Source: Pseudonocardiaceae bacterium
GTDB taxonomy: Bacteria; Actinomycetota; Actinomycetes; Mycobacteriales; Pseudonocardiaceae
NCBI GenBank assembly: GCA_009377865.1
Contig: WHTH01000032.1
Span: forward strand, 1-47,388
Reading direction: 5' to 3'
DNA length: 47,388 nt
A program made the position numbers and the translations under genes. Position 1 is the stretch's first letter. Each line of letters starts with the position of its first letter. Shown piece by piece: positions 15,449-23,497 of the stretch. The notes beneath the pieces are model-generated. The model had not been told where the DNA came from, did not search any database, and saw only the letters and a list, made by a program, of their open reading frames with translations.

Positions 15449-16330
15449 CTACCGGCCCCGGACCCGACCCACCTCCGTTGGACGCGCCGCGAAGAGGATG
15501 TGAGTGCCTCCGTCCCGGGCGCCGGGTTGGGCGCATGCTGCGATCTCATGGTCAAGGAAGCGGCCCCACCGGTCAGGGTCGGCCTCGAGGGTGGCCAGCG
15601 CCTCGGCGTCCGATAGCGAGGCCCAGTTGCTGGCACTCGAATCGAGGAGGAGGCCGCCGGCCCGGTCGACGATCGCTGCGACGTCAGCGTGCCGAAACAT
15701 CTGGCACACGTGCCCATCGCCCTCGGACACGACATGGCGCAGATCGCCGGTGCGCAGCACCGCGTCGTTCGCGTCCTCGCCAACGGTCTGAGCCAGCGCG
15801 ATAACCGCAGGTAGACTGTGTCGCCAGGTGCCCAGCAGCGACATCACCGATGCGACCACGGCACCGTCCGGTGCGACGATCCGCAGCAGGCCCCGCAGCG
15901 AATCGTCGACCTGTTCGAAGGTGTAGGACAGCGGTCCGCCGAAGGCGACGACAGCATCGAACTCGTGGTCGTCGTAGCGGCTGGTGTCGCAGACGTCGAG
16001 CAGCTCACGCCGCTCCACCCGGGTCTCGGCGGCGGTGCCGGCAAGCTGCGCGGCGTTGAGGTCGAGCTGCACCGCCGACAAGTCGGTCACCACGAGCCGG
16101 CAGTCCAGCGCTGCGAGCTCGAGCGTGAACCGGCCCGGCCCCGCGCCAATCTCCAGCACCCGTGAGCCGGGGCGGACGAAGCGGCGCAGGAACCGGCGGT
16201 GCACCTCCAGGCTGACCCGACCGGCCACGTCATGAGTGAGCCGCGAGCACTCCTGGCCGCCGATACGATCGTAGTGACCGCGCACGGCCTCAGTTGTCTC
16301 GACCTGGTCCACGGGCTGATGGTGCCGCAC
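15449..16330 (-). CDS. Class I SAM-dependent methyltransferase
   Basis: 293-aa intact methyltransferase. Motif I is RVLEIGAGPGRFTLELAAL (about residues 58-76), motif II LVVTDLSAVQLDLN, and post-II FDAVVAFGGPLSYTFEQVDD. The C-terminal region HVCQMFRHADVAAIVDRAGG is the usual cap. Substrate cannot be predicted. It starts 44 bases after the TrpRS stop and ends 58 bases before the second, broken methyltransferase, so it is probably co-transcribed with both. Two methyltransferases next to a TrpRS and a dioxygenase suggest modification of an amino-acid-derived small molecule. Confidence 0.87.
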   Translation of the reverse strand: MRHHQPVDQVETTEAVRGHYDRIGGQECSRLTHDVAGRVSLEVHRRFLRRFVRPGSRVLEIGAGPGRFTLELAALDCRLVVTDLSAVQLDLNAAQLAGTAAETRVERRELLDVCDTSRYDDHEFDAVVAFGGPLSYTFEQVDDSLRGLLRIVAPDGAVVASVMSLLGTWRHSLPAVIALAQTVGEDANDAVLRTGDLRHVVSEGDGHVCQMFRHADVAAIVDRAGGLLLDSSASNWASLSDAEALATLEADPDRWGRFLDHEIAACAQPGARDGGTHILFAARPTEVGRVRGR

Positions 16331-16374
16331 GCAGTGGGCTGGTGCATGCGGATTGGATCGCGTGGCGATGCACG

Positions 16375-17379
16375 CTAACGCAGACCAGTGGCGCGCATCG
16401 CCGCGTCGAGCGTCGTATTCGCGACGTCTCCGGCCAGCTGCGCTCCGCTGGCGAGAATACGGTCGATGGCGGTGTCTTCCTCTCGGATCGACCGGTAGCC
16501 GGCTTGGATCTCTGTGACCTTTTCGACGGCTACCTCAGCTACCTCGCGCTTGAGGGCGCCATAGCCCTGGCCTGCGAACTTGGCCAGGGTCGCCTCGCGG
16601 CTGAAGCCCGTCAGCGTCTCAAAGAGAACCAAGAGGTTCTTAACACCCGGCGAGATGTGCTCGGGATCGAGTTGGGAGCCCGAGTCGGTGACGGCCCGCA
16701 TGACGCTGCGGTGGATCGTCTTCGGCGAGTCGAGCAGCCCGATCGCGTGCCCGTCACGAAGACCCGCGAGGCTCTTGGACATCTTGACCGACGGGTCATC
16801 GAGCCCCATGATGCGGGCACCACTGTCCCGGATCAGCGGCTGCGGCAGCGTGAACACGTCGCCGAACAGGTGATGGAAGCGCTGTGCGATATCGCGGGTG
16901 ATCTCGACGTGCTGACGCTGGTCATCGCCCACGGGCACGTACTCGGCCTGATACAGCAGGATGTCGGCGGCCTGCAACGCGGGGTAGGTGAACAGGCCCG
17001 CACTGGCACTGACGCCTTCCGACTTGGACTTGTACTGCGTCATCCGCTCCAGCCAGCCCACGGGTGTCGCGCAACCCAAGATCCAAGCCAGTGTCGCATG
17101 CGCGCTGACATCGGACTGCCGGAAGATTACCGAGCGCTGGGGATCGAGCCCGCACGCGACGTACAGCGCGACAATCTCGCGGATCCGCGCCCGGAGATCA
17201 TCGGCGTACACGTTCTCCGGGATCGTCAGCGCATGCAGGTCGGCGATCATGAAGTAGTTGTCGTAGGCGTCCTGCTCCTTGGCCCAGACGCTCAGCGCAC
17301 CGATGTAGTTACCGATGTGCAAGGTTCCCGTCGCAGCGATGCCCGACAGCACCCGCGGCCTACGCGCGGCGTCCGTCAT
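16375..17379 (-). CDS. trpS: Tryptophanyl-tRNA synthetase, unusual type for an actinomycete
   Basis: 334-aa class I synthetase charging tRNA-Trp. The HIGH region is SGIAATGTLHIGNYIGALS, the KMSKS loop is DDPSVKMSKSLAG, and the tryptophan pocket region includes MIADLHALT, GWLERMTQYKSKSEG and YPALQAADILLY. Residue His in DLHALT, a known indolmycin-sensitivity position, is retained. By memory its sequence differs from both TrpRS types usual in Streptomyces (SGIQPTxGSFHLGNYLGA and SGIKPTGHLTLGNYLGA), so it may be acquired. Its placement within a methyltransferase/dioxygenase operon suggests a cluster-associated copy, for self-resistance or Trp-tRNA supply. A second, housekeeping trpS elsewhere is predicted. 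Confidence 0.93.
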   Translation of the reverse strand: MTDAARRPRVLSGIAATGTLHIGNYIGALSVWAKEQDAYDNYFMIADLHALTIPENVYADDLRARIREIVALYVACGLDPQRSVIFRQSDVSAHATLAWILGCATPVGWLERMTQYKSKSEGVSASAGLFTYPALQAADILLYQAEYVPVGDDQRQHVEITRDIAQRFHHLFGDVFTLPQPLIRDSGARIMGLDDPSVKMSKSLAGLRDGHAIGLLDSPKTIHRSVMRAVTDSGSQLDPEHISPGVKNLLVLFETLTGFSREATLAKFAGQGYGALKREVAEVAVEKVTEIQAGYRSIREEDTAIDRILASGAQLAGDVANTTLDAAMRATGLR

Positions 17380-17419
17380 GATCCTCTTCCTCGGTTACGG
17401 GGCCGGATGACCTGCCAGC

Positions 17420-17563
17420 TTACCCACGCGGGGCATCCGATTCCGACGACCCTTGGCGAAGGGCCCGCTCCACCTCCTCATTGCTCGCACCGTGCCTGCG
17501 CGCCAGGTCCGCGTAGGCCTGGGCGCAGGGTGAGCAGCCCTCACCCTGCTTTCGCCTCACCAT
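17420..17563 (-). CDS. 47-residue CxxC-containing small ORF
   Basis: The frame begins at ATG 17563 and ends TAA 17420; it is open upstream to about 17605, just after the PhyH stop. It reads MVRRKQGEGCSPC, then AQAYADLARRHGASNEEVER and ALRQGSSESDAPRG. A CSPC motif precedes an amphipathic helix. It sits between the dioxygenase and TrpRS genes, on their strand, 40 bases before the TrpRS start, so it is placed to be co-transcribed. It could be a small metal/thiol protein, a precursor-like peptide, or the tail of a lost gene. I recognise no family, and a gene this short may be missed by callers. Confidence 0.45.
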   Translation of the reverse strand: MVRRKQGEGCSPCAQAYADLARRHGASNEEVERALRQGSSESDAPRG

Positions 17564-17613
17564 CTCCAGCGCGTCGGCCTGGACTTGCTCAGACGGCTTC
17601 TGCCGGATTCAGC

Positions 17614-18520
17614 TCATCTCAGCTCCAGATCCGTGCGCACTCGTTCGGCGCTGCTGCACTCGTCGTCGTGCCTGCGGGCGTGAGCCTCGTCCTGGTCCCT
17701 CCACGACGCCCACTCGGCTGCGGGTGGCTGCACGAACCCCGCGTTCTGTCGCGCACCGAGTTGCTCGTCGGTCACCCAACAGTCGGGCGAGGCGCCGATC
17801 GCCCGTCCGGCGCGCTGAGGTTCGCAGCGCCCGGCAGCTCGGGCCGTCGAACGAGTCGTCCTCGGCCCGCAACGACGTGAGTGCATAGACATGGCCGAGG
17901 AACTGACGCTCGTCCTCGCTGGTATTCACGCTGCCGGAGTGCAGCAGATTGTGATGGATCACGACCGCCTCGCCCGCATGGGAATCGATCAGAACCTCGC
18001 TGGGAAGCGAGCTCACCAGCTGCTCCGCTTCCAGGGCAGCGGGATCCCGGTGGGAGCCCGGCAAGACTCGCAGCGGTCCAGCCGCCGCCGTCATCGGTTG
18101 TAAGTAGATGAAGCAGATCAGGGCCAGTGGGCGGCTATAGGTGCCGTTCGGGAAGCAGCCGAACCTGTCCCGATGCCACCCGACCAGTTCGCCACGCCGC
18201 CCGGTATCGACCGGGCCGGCGCCGGCGAGTACCACGCTGTCCAGCCGGACCATGAGACCCATCAGCGCCTCGGCGAGTCCCAGGAGCACGGGACGGGCGA
18301 CGACGGGAAGCACCGCCCGCGGATAGTGTTCCAACGTCCCCGACACGAAGGCAGGCCGCTCGGCCACCCCGCTGGCGAAGCGCCAGTCGTCTACCGCCTG
18401 CTCACGGAGGCGTCGAAACCGTGCCACCTGGCTCTCGCTGAGCACCACCGGCAGCCGGACGTAACCGTGCTCGATGAGATGATCCGCCGCTGTGCGGATC
18501 TCAACGTCGAGCATCGTCAC
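17614..18520 (-). pseudogene. Phytanoyl-CoA dioxygenase family (PhyH) with late frameshift
   Basis: Fe(II)/2-oxoglutarate-type oxygenase. The iron-site pair is WHRDRFGCFP (HxD), and the distal His lies in VVIHHNLLHSGSVN. Also seen are ICFIYLQPMTAAAGPLRVLP and GSHRDPAAL. The main frame runs to CRALRTSARRTGDRRLARLL and then loses sense; one base over near 17777 it continues VTDEQLGARQNAGFVQPPA to a stop at 17614. All iron ligands precede the frameshift, so a protein with an altered tail might still fold. Start is either GTG 18520, overlapping the upstream stop by 4 bases, or ATG 18514. Confidence 0.8.
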
Positions 18521-19262
18521 GACTTGCCTCGAGTTTGGTCGGTGAACAGTCGCACCTCGCCCGCGGACCCGTCGACCTCGATCAACCGACCATCCCACAG
18601 AAGCTCCCGGGTGTCGCCGACGCCAATAACTGCCGGTGTGGCGTAGTCGCGGGCGAGTGAAGCCAGGTGTCCGTATGGGTGACCGGACTCCGAAACGACC
18701 GCGGCCGCGGCGGGCAGGGCGTAACTCCATCCGTTGGAGCTCTCGGGCAGGACCAGCACGTCGTGCGGGCGGACCGTTCCGACATCGCACTGCCAGAAGA
18801 GCCGCCGCACAGGTCCGACCCCGCATCCCGGGCTGCTCGGATGACCGCGCAGCGTGCCCGGTGTGCCCGCGCCGTCGACGGGCTGGAACAGCTGACGGAA
18901 CAAGCTGACAGCCACAGAGCCACCCCAACAGTCCCCCGACACCGCCTCCTCGCGCGGTGGTGGCGCCGCCCGGTCGATCTCGTCACGGTGCGCCCGGGCG
19001 CACTCCCGGAGGAACTCCCGATCGGCGGGTGGCCAGTATGCAAGCTCGTCCACGTGCAGGTAGAAGATGTCGTCGGGCCGGTCCACCTGGTCGGCCGTGG
19101 TGAGCGCCGCGCCGAGTCGGACTGTGAGCGCACGCAGCTCATGAGGTAGGCGGGCGTGCATGAGGGGCGCATGCTCCTCAGTGACCCGGGTGGCCCGCGT
19201 GGCGTCGGCGCACAGCCGGCTGAACTCGCAGCCGATCTCCCGCGGCTTGGCCTGCAGTCTGG
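18517..19262 (-). pseudogene. PEP-utilizing enzyme, C-terminal fragment
   Basis: The readable frame runs from about 19262 (LQAKPREIGCEFSRLCADAT) through ATG 19161 to the stop at 18517. RPDDIFYLHVDELAYW and the swivelling phosphohistidine domain ESGHPYGHLASLARDYATPA with VIGVGDT match the end of rifampin-phosphotransferase/PEP-synthase-like proteins; the His in GHLASLAR is the expected phosphoryl carrier. The N-terminal ATP-grasp domain, several hundred residues, is absent: homology begins only 4 bases after the stop codon of the SHOCT gene, marking a deletion or insertion junction. A short product from ATG 19161 is possible. It is coupled to the PhyH gene by GTGA. Confidence 0.72.
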
Positions 19263-19266
19263 TCTG

Positions 19267-19836
19267 TCAGACACCGATCAGCTTTGCCTTCGCCGCAGTG
19301 AACTCTGCATCGGTCAGCGCACCGATGTCGTGCAGCGCAGCGAGTTGCTGCAGCTGCTCGAGCAGTGCCGGGCCCACGGTCACCTCGGGGACTGCCGCAG
19401 GCGCCGGGGCCAACGGTGCCGGTGCAGCAGGTGGCGCCGGTGCCTGCGTCTGCCCGCTGACGTGTGCACGCAGCCGGTCGGACATGGCCTTGCCTTCAGC
19501 CTTGCCGACCTGGCTGATTTCGGATTTGTTGCCACTGCTGAACACGGTCAGCGAGCCCATGATCACGCCAGCCGACCACTGCACCGAAGAAATCCGGCTG
19601 ATCGGGAAGTCCTCCAGCTGCTGGTTGACCCACCCCTGCAACAGGAAGATCAGCCGTTGATTGGTCAGCGCGAGCAGCCCGTTGCCCTTGCCGTACCAGC
19701 CGGTCGCCAGCATCTCGACTACCTCGCGCTCCCACAGGTGATCTTGGAGCTTTCGGATCTCCCGCTTGCTGCCAAAGGTGCTGGTCAGCTTGCCTGCGGC
19801 TTGCTCAATGTCAGGTCGCAACGCTGCGTCGGTCAT
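19267..19836 (-). CDS. PH-like/SHOCT-domain protein
   Basis: 189-aa protein. The N-terminal part, with EREVVEMLATGWYGKGNGLL, ALTNQRLIFLLQGWVNQQLE and FPISRISSVQWSAGVIMGSL, is a bacterial PH-like (YvbH/DUF-type) domain. A Pro/Ala-rich linker about 35 residues long follows, then the SHOCT motif LLEQLQQLAALHDIGALTDA. SHOCT domains are short oligomerisation motifs. No signal peptide. The ATG at 19836 is preceded by GGAGAGGG; the longer frame upstream is non-coding. It ends 4 bases from the truncated PEP-utilizing enzyme and may have no functional link to it. Confidence 0.87.
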   Translation of the reverse strand: MTDAALRPDIEQAAGKLTSTFGSKREIRKLQDHLWEREVVEMLATGWYGKGNGLLALTNQRLIFLLQGWVNQQLEDFPISRISSVQWSAGVIMGSLTVFSSGNKSEISQVGKAEGKAMSDRLRAHVSGQTQAPAPPAAPAPLAPAPAAVPEVTVGPALLEQLQQLAALHDIGALTDAEFTAAKAKLIGV

Positions 19837-20039
19837 CGTCGAGCCCTCTCCTGCTGCGCGAGTGTGGAGTCTGTCCAGTTTCATCGCTGCCGGGCACCGC
19901 CGGGTTACCGACACCCGCAGCAGTACAGCTGATGCTCCGACACGAGCGGGTGTGCAGCCCCTCCACGCACGAATCGTCGATGAGTCCACGCGTCTCGTTG
20001 CGGGTCTCCGCCCATCTGTGTCACGCTAGAGGCCTAGTT

Positions 20040-20072
20040 CCCCACCGTCCTCCGGGACTGGTGGGGCTTTTT
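20040..20072 (+). terminator. Strong intrinsic terminator or attenuator hairpin
   Basis: CCCCACC (20040-20046) pairs with GGTGGGG (20060-20066). Inside, GTCC/GGAC stacks on a TCCG loop with one bulged T. TTTTT follows at 20068-20072. No plus-strand gene ends just upstream; the nearest feature is the divergent SHOCT promoter, and the hairpin sits only 14 bases before the NYN-Uma2 start. It may attenuate that gene. Confidence 0.65.
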
Positions 20073-20086
20073 CGTCAGGGGGAGCG

Positions 20087-21025
20087 ATGAGCAGTCTCCG
20101 TGCCGTCGTGGTCATCGACTACCAGAACATCCACCTCACCGGTCACGGTCTGTTCGCGTGCAGCAGGTACAGTCCGCCGCACGAAGCGCTCGTGGACCCG
20201 TTGCACTTCGCCAATCAGCTGATCAGCGCGCGCAACCGTGCCCAGAGACCGGGCATGGCTCATGCGGTGTTGTCCCACGTGCGTGTTTACCGAGGGCAAC
20301 CCTCGCCCGAGCACGACCCCAAGCCGTACGCACGCAACCAGGCGCAGCAGGCGCGGTGGGAACGAGACCGGCGCGTCACCGTGCACCTGAGACCCCTTAA
20401 GTATCGCTACGAGCGCGACAGCTCCGGTCGACCGCTGGTAGACGTCAACGGCAAGCGCGTTGTAGAAGGTAAAGACGAGAAGGGGGTCGACGTGCTGTGT
20501 GCGCTCGCGGTCGTGCGCGAAGCCCTGCAGATCGAGCTGCTCGACGGAGCGCTGCTCGTGAACCCCCCGCCCGGCGGTCCCCACCAGCGGCTGAGTTCAC
20601 GGTTATGGCACGCACTGGACGTCGCCGCACCGGTTGGCTTCGAGGTTCTCGAGGGCATCGGGATGCGGACTGCACCCGGCCGGATCCTCATTCCCGACCT
20701 CACCATCGTGACGAATCCTGGATCGGAGAAGGCGGTGTGGGATCCCGCAGATGTCGCCATGGTGGTCGAGATCTCGAGCCCGAGCAGGATCGTGAACGAT
20801 CGCGCGATCAAGCCAGAGCTGTATGCGTGGGCCAAGATCCCGCACTACCTTCGGATCGAGCTCGGAGACGCTGGTCCCGCCGCCACCGCCTATCGGCTCG
20901 CCGACGGTGATTACGCACCTGCCGGTGACCGGGTGAAGCCGGGTCAGCTCCTACGGCTCGGTGAGCCGTTCGCAGCACATCTCGACCTCGCCCGGCTCGC
21001 CCGTGCCGTTCATCCGGGGCACTGA
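20087..21025 (+). CDS. NYN-domain / Uma2-family endonuclease chimera
   Basis: 312-aa fusion of two nuclease-like folds. Residues about 1-145 are an NYN (PIN-like RNase) domain starting VVVIDYQNIHLTGHGLF, with the second acidic motif KGVDVLCALAVVREA. Its last third, which normally supplies SxDSDL-type acidic residues, is absent. From about 147 the protein is Uma2 (DUF820, PD-(D/E)XK-like): ELLDGALLVNPPPGGPHQRL, ILIPDLTIV and DVAMVVEISSPSRIV, lacking only the first 20 or so residues of that family. The seam lies at ALQIELLDGA. It is in frame, so it may be expressed, but it looks like a deletion between two genes. GGGGGAG precedes the ATG. Confidence 0.8.
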   Translation: MSSLRAVVVIDYQNIHLTGHGLFACSRYSPPHEALVDPLHFANQLISARNRAQRPGMAHAVLSHVRVYRGQPSPEHDPKPYARNQAQQARWERDRRVTVHLRPLKYRYERDSSGRPLVDVNGKRVVEGKDEKGVDVLCALAVVREALQIELLDGALLVNPPPGGPHQRLSSRLWHALDVAAPVGFEVLEGIGMRTAPGRILIPDLTIVTNPGSEKAVWDPADVAMVVEISSPSRIVNDRAIKPELYAWAKIPHYLRIELGDAGPAATAYRLADGDYAPAGDRVKPGQLLRLGEPFAAHLDLARLARAVHPGH

Positions 21026-21082
21026 TCAGTCGGCGGCATATCAGCTTCACTGCAGCGAGTTGGTCAATGCTGCGCGGGTACC

Positions 21083-22762
21083 CTACGACCCGGACGGGGC
21101 CGACTTCACGCCGTCGCTGAGCAGGCGGCGACTGCGGTCGAGCCCGATCGACAGCAGCAGAGTCGGCAGCCGCGGGCCGGTGTCACTGTCGCAGAGCAGG
21201 CGATACATCACCTTGAAGAACTCCCGCTGCGCCTTCTTGATCTCGGGCGTGGGCTCGGCGTCGGAGGCAAGACCGAGCATGAGCTTCGGCACCGAGTACA
21301 CTAGCGCCGTGAGCTCGTCGAGATCCCACGACTCTCCCAGCCGTCCGGCGAGGTCGCGCAGGGCCTGGCGGGTGTCGTCGTCGAGCCGGTCCCACTCGGT
21401 GGCGTTGAACGAACTGGCGATGATCGTCCGCTGCTCCGGCGGCAGCAGGCGGGTCGCCCAGTTGACCGCGCAGCTCAGCCTCGGTTCGAGCTCGTGTTCC
21501 AGTTGGTCGTCGACGATGTCGCGCTCGGCCGATGGCAGGTGCTGGCGCACGATCCGGATGATCTGAGTGCGGTTGGCGGCCGTCACGTCGGCCGTCGAGC
21601 CGAGCAGCCGGAACGGCACCGGACGTGGGGTCGTGGCCACCTGCCCGTCGGACGTCGACACGCAGTAGGAGCGGACCCGGGCCTCCATCGGGTCACCGCT
21701 GCCATCAGCTGCCCGGGCGCCCGTCCGGTCCCACTCGTCGTAGAGGCGCTGCACCGGCTGCGGCGACAGATCGATCGAAAACGACTGCTCCGGCAGCCGC
21801 CGCGCGTACAGCCAGCGGACCAGCGCGGGTTCGAGCACATCGAGCACAGTGGACGGAACGGCCGCGCCACCCGCCGATCCCGACATCTTGCCGCTGGCGC
21901 CGGCGAGGCTGACGAACGAGTACACCGTCGAGTGGGGTGCACCGCCGCCGTACAGCGACTCGACGAGGCGGTGTCCCACGGTGAAGCTGCCCGTCGGGGC
22001 GTGGTGGTCCTCGCCTGCCGGTTCGAACGCGACCCCCTCGTGCGCCCACCGCATCGGCCAGTCGACCTTCCACACCAGCTTGCCGCTGATCTTCACCCCG
22101 TCGGCCAGGCTCATCGCACCACGGTGGGCGCACCGGCAGACGTAGTGGACCGTCTCGTCGCGGTAGTCCTCGACCCGCGTGTCGTCCTTACCGCACACCT
22201 CGCAGTACGGCCGAAACGGGAAATACTCCCGCCTCCGGTCCTGCTCGGACCGGTCATGACGGCCAGGCGTTTGCTGCTCGGCCAGCGTGTCGAACACCAG
22301 CTCCCGGCAGTCCATGGCGCGCCGGATCGCCGCGTTGTACGTGCCGCGTGAGTACTGCGTCGACTGCGTGATCTCGCGCATCCGGATGCCGAGCGCGGCC
22401 AGCGCCGCCGTGAACTCCTCGATGAAGTGCAAGGCATAGGAGTCCGTCTCGCCCCACGGGTCCGGCACGGCCGACAGCGGCATCCCGACATACCGCTGGT
22501 ACGAGTCGCCCACGCCGGGGGGCACCTTGCGCAACCGATCGTAGTCGTCCCAGGAATGCAGATGAACCGCATCGACCCTGCGGCGACGCAACGCCTCGAC
22601 GACCAGGTGCGTCGTGAACACCTCGCGCAGGTTGCCCATGTGGATGGGCCCGGACGGCGAGATACCCGATGCACAGACGACCTGCGCCCCGGTGGTGCCC
22701 GGCTTGGCGCGTGTCGCGACCTCGTCGGCCAGCCGGTCCATCCACGTGCGGGAGTCGTTCAC
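21083..22762 (-). CDS. lysS: Class I lysyl-tRNA synthetase
   Basis: 559-aa class I LysRS (archaeal/spirochaete type, unrelated to the class II enzyme). The HIGH-equivalent is SGISPSGPIHMGNLREVF, the KMSKS-equivalent is ASGKMSGSAGGAA. A zinc-like CEVCGKDD with later CRCAHRG is present, followed by the C-terminal helical anticodon domain. It joins lysine to tRNA-Lys. A start at GTG 22762 follows AGAGGAC. Class I LysRS is known in some actinobacteria, sometimes alongside class II. A tRNA-Lys gene lies 114 bases upstream on the same strand, an intriguing pairing. Whether the genome has a class II copy cannot be seen here. Confidence 0.93.
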   Translation of the reverse strand: MNDSRTWMDRLADEVATRAKPGTTGAQVVCASGISPSGPIHMGNLREVFTTHLVVEALRRRRVDAVHLHSWDDYDRLRKVPPGVGDSYQRYVGMPLSAVPDPWGETDSYALHFIEEFTAALAALGIRMREITQSTQYSRGTYNAAIRRAMDCRELVFDTLAEQQTPGRHDRSEQDRRREYFPFRPYCEVCGKDDTRVEDYRDETVHYVCRCAHRGAMSLADGVKISGKLVWKVDWPMRWAHEGVAFEPAGEDHHAPTGSFTVGHRLVESLYGGGAPHSTVYSFVSLAGASGKMSGSAGGAAVPSTVLDVLEPALVRWLYARRLPEQSFSIDLSPQPVQRLYDEWDRTGARAADGSGDPMEARVRSYCVSTSDGQVATTPRPVPFRLLGSTADVTAANRTQIIRIVRQHLPSAERDIVDDQLEHELEPRLSCAVNWATRLLPPEQRTIIASSFNATEWDRLDDDTRQALRDLAGRLGESWDLDELTALVYSVPKLMLGLASDAEPTPEIKKAQREFFKVMYRLLCDSDTGPRLPTLLLSIGLDRSRRLLSDGVKSAPSGS

Positions 22763-22876
22763 GTCGTCCTCTGCTGTGCGAGTCTGCGGCCAGCCGACAA
22801 GGCGGCACGTGAGTACTGCTCCAGGCTAGCCAACGCCCGGTGGTCGGGTTGGCACCGGCGCGCAGGTGAGATGCAG

Positions 22877-22949
22877 TGGGCCCCCGGGGGATCGAACCCC
22901 GAACCAACGGATTAAAAGTCCGCTGCTCTGCCGATTGAGCTAGAGGCCC
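22877..22949 (-). tRNA. tRNA-Lys (anticodon TTT)
   Basis: The minus strand folds with acceptor GGGCCTC/GGGGCCC (one T-G pair) and discriminator A. The D-arm is AGCTCAATCGGCAGAGC, and anticodon loop CTTTTAA gives TTT (lysine). The T-loop contains GTTCGATCC. No encoded CCA. It is upstream of, and co-oriented with, class I lysS. Confidence 0.95.
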
Positions 22950-23299
22950 GTGATCAACCGAGCGACGCCGCCGAGGACGAGCTGCTGGGCCGCCCCATCG
23001 TAGCGACCGGAGGTGCTGGCCGGAGCCGGGGAGCACAGCCTCAACGCGGTACGAGCGCCCAGCGCGGCGGGCAGTTTCCCACACCCGCGAGCAGGACCAG
23101 ACCCCGAGTGATGCCCACACGCAGCATGAGATGAATCACCGGCCGCGGCGTCACCGATGTCCGGGCCGCACGCCGGCGTCCCGATCACCAGCATCCTTCT
23201 CACCTGCGACGACGCCATAACCGCCGTCCTGAACCACAGTCGTGTGATTTCACCCTTACGCGAGCGGCACCCGGCTGCGCCCGGTTGCATAGTTTCGAG
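22950..23299. other. Gene-free stretch between tRNA-Lys and the rpf leader
   Basis: No convincing reading frame. The part near 22950-23010 should hold the tRNA-Lys promoter (CTACGAT is a possible -10 on the minus strand). Around 23230-23300 the sequence should hold the rpf promoter. I see no repeat or mobile element here. Confidence 0.4.
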
Positions 23300-23485
23300 C
23301 GGCACCTACCGTCGAGGCCGCCCTGCACCGGGGAACTGGTGCAGGAACCCGGGCCCGGCGCACCGAGCCCTGTCCCACGGGTCCGGGTAATTCACCCTCA
23401 CCCCGAACGGGACAGGGGCGCTGACCACCTGACCGGCGAATCCCGACAACAGCCGGGAGGTCACCAGACGCACGGCGCGGTGTCG
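23300..23485 (+). promoter_or_regulatory. Structured 5' leader of rpf, possible ydaO-type c-di-AMP riboswitch
   Basis: About 190 bases before the rpf start contain a 7-bp hairpin CTGCACC/GGTGCAG around a GGGGAAC-containing loop. Further on are GGAACCCGGG, GGGTAATTCACCC, and CCCGACAACAGCCGGG followed by GAGGTCACC. ydaO riboswitches carry GGGGAACC-, GGGTGAAT- and CCGACAGC-like segments and regulate rpf genes in actinobacteria by binding c-di-AMP. The order fits, but the individual boxes diverge from what I remember of the consensus, so this is a candidate only. Confidence 0.45.
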
Positions 23486-23497
23486 GAGATACCCATC

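Noticed and set aside
16294-17880. 528-codon plus-strand frame opposite the TrpRS gene
   Set aside because: Antisense to TrpRS and the small ORF; no motif of its own.
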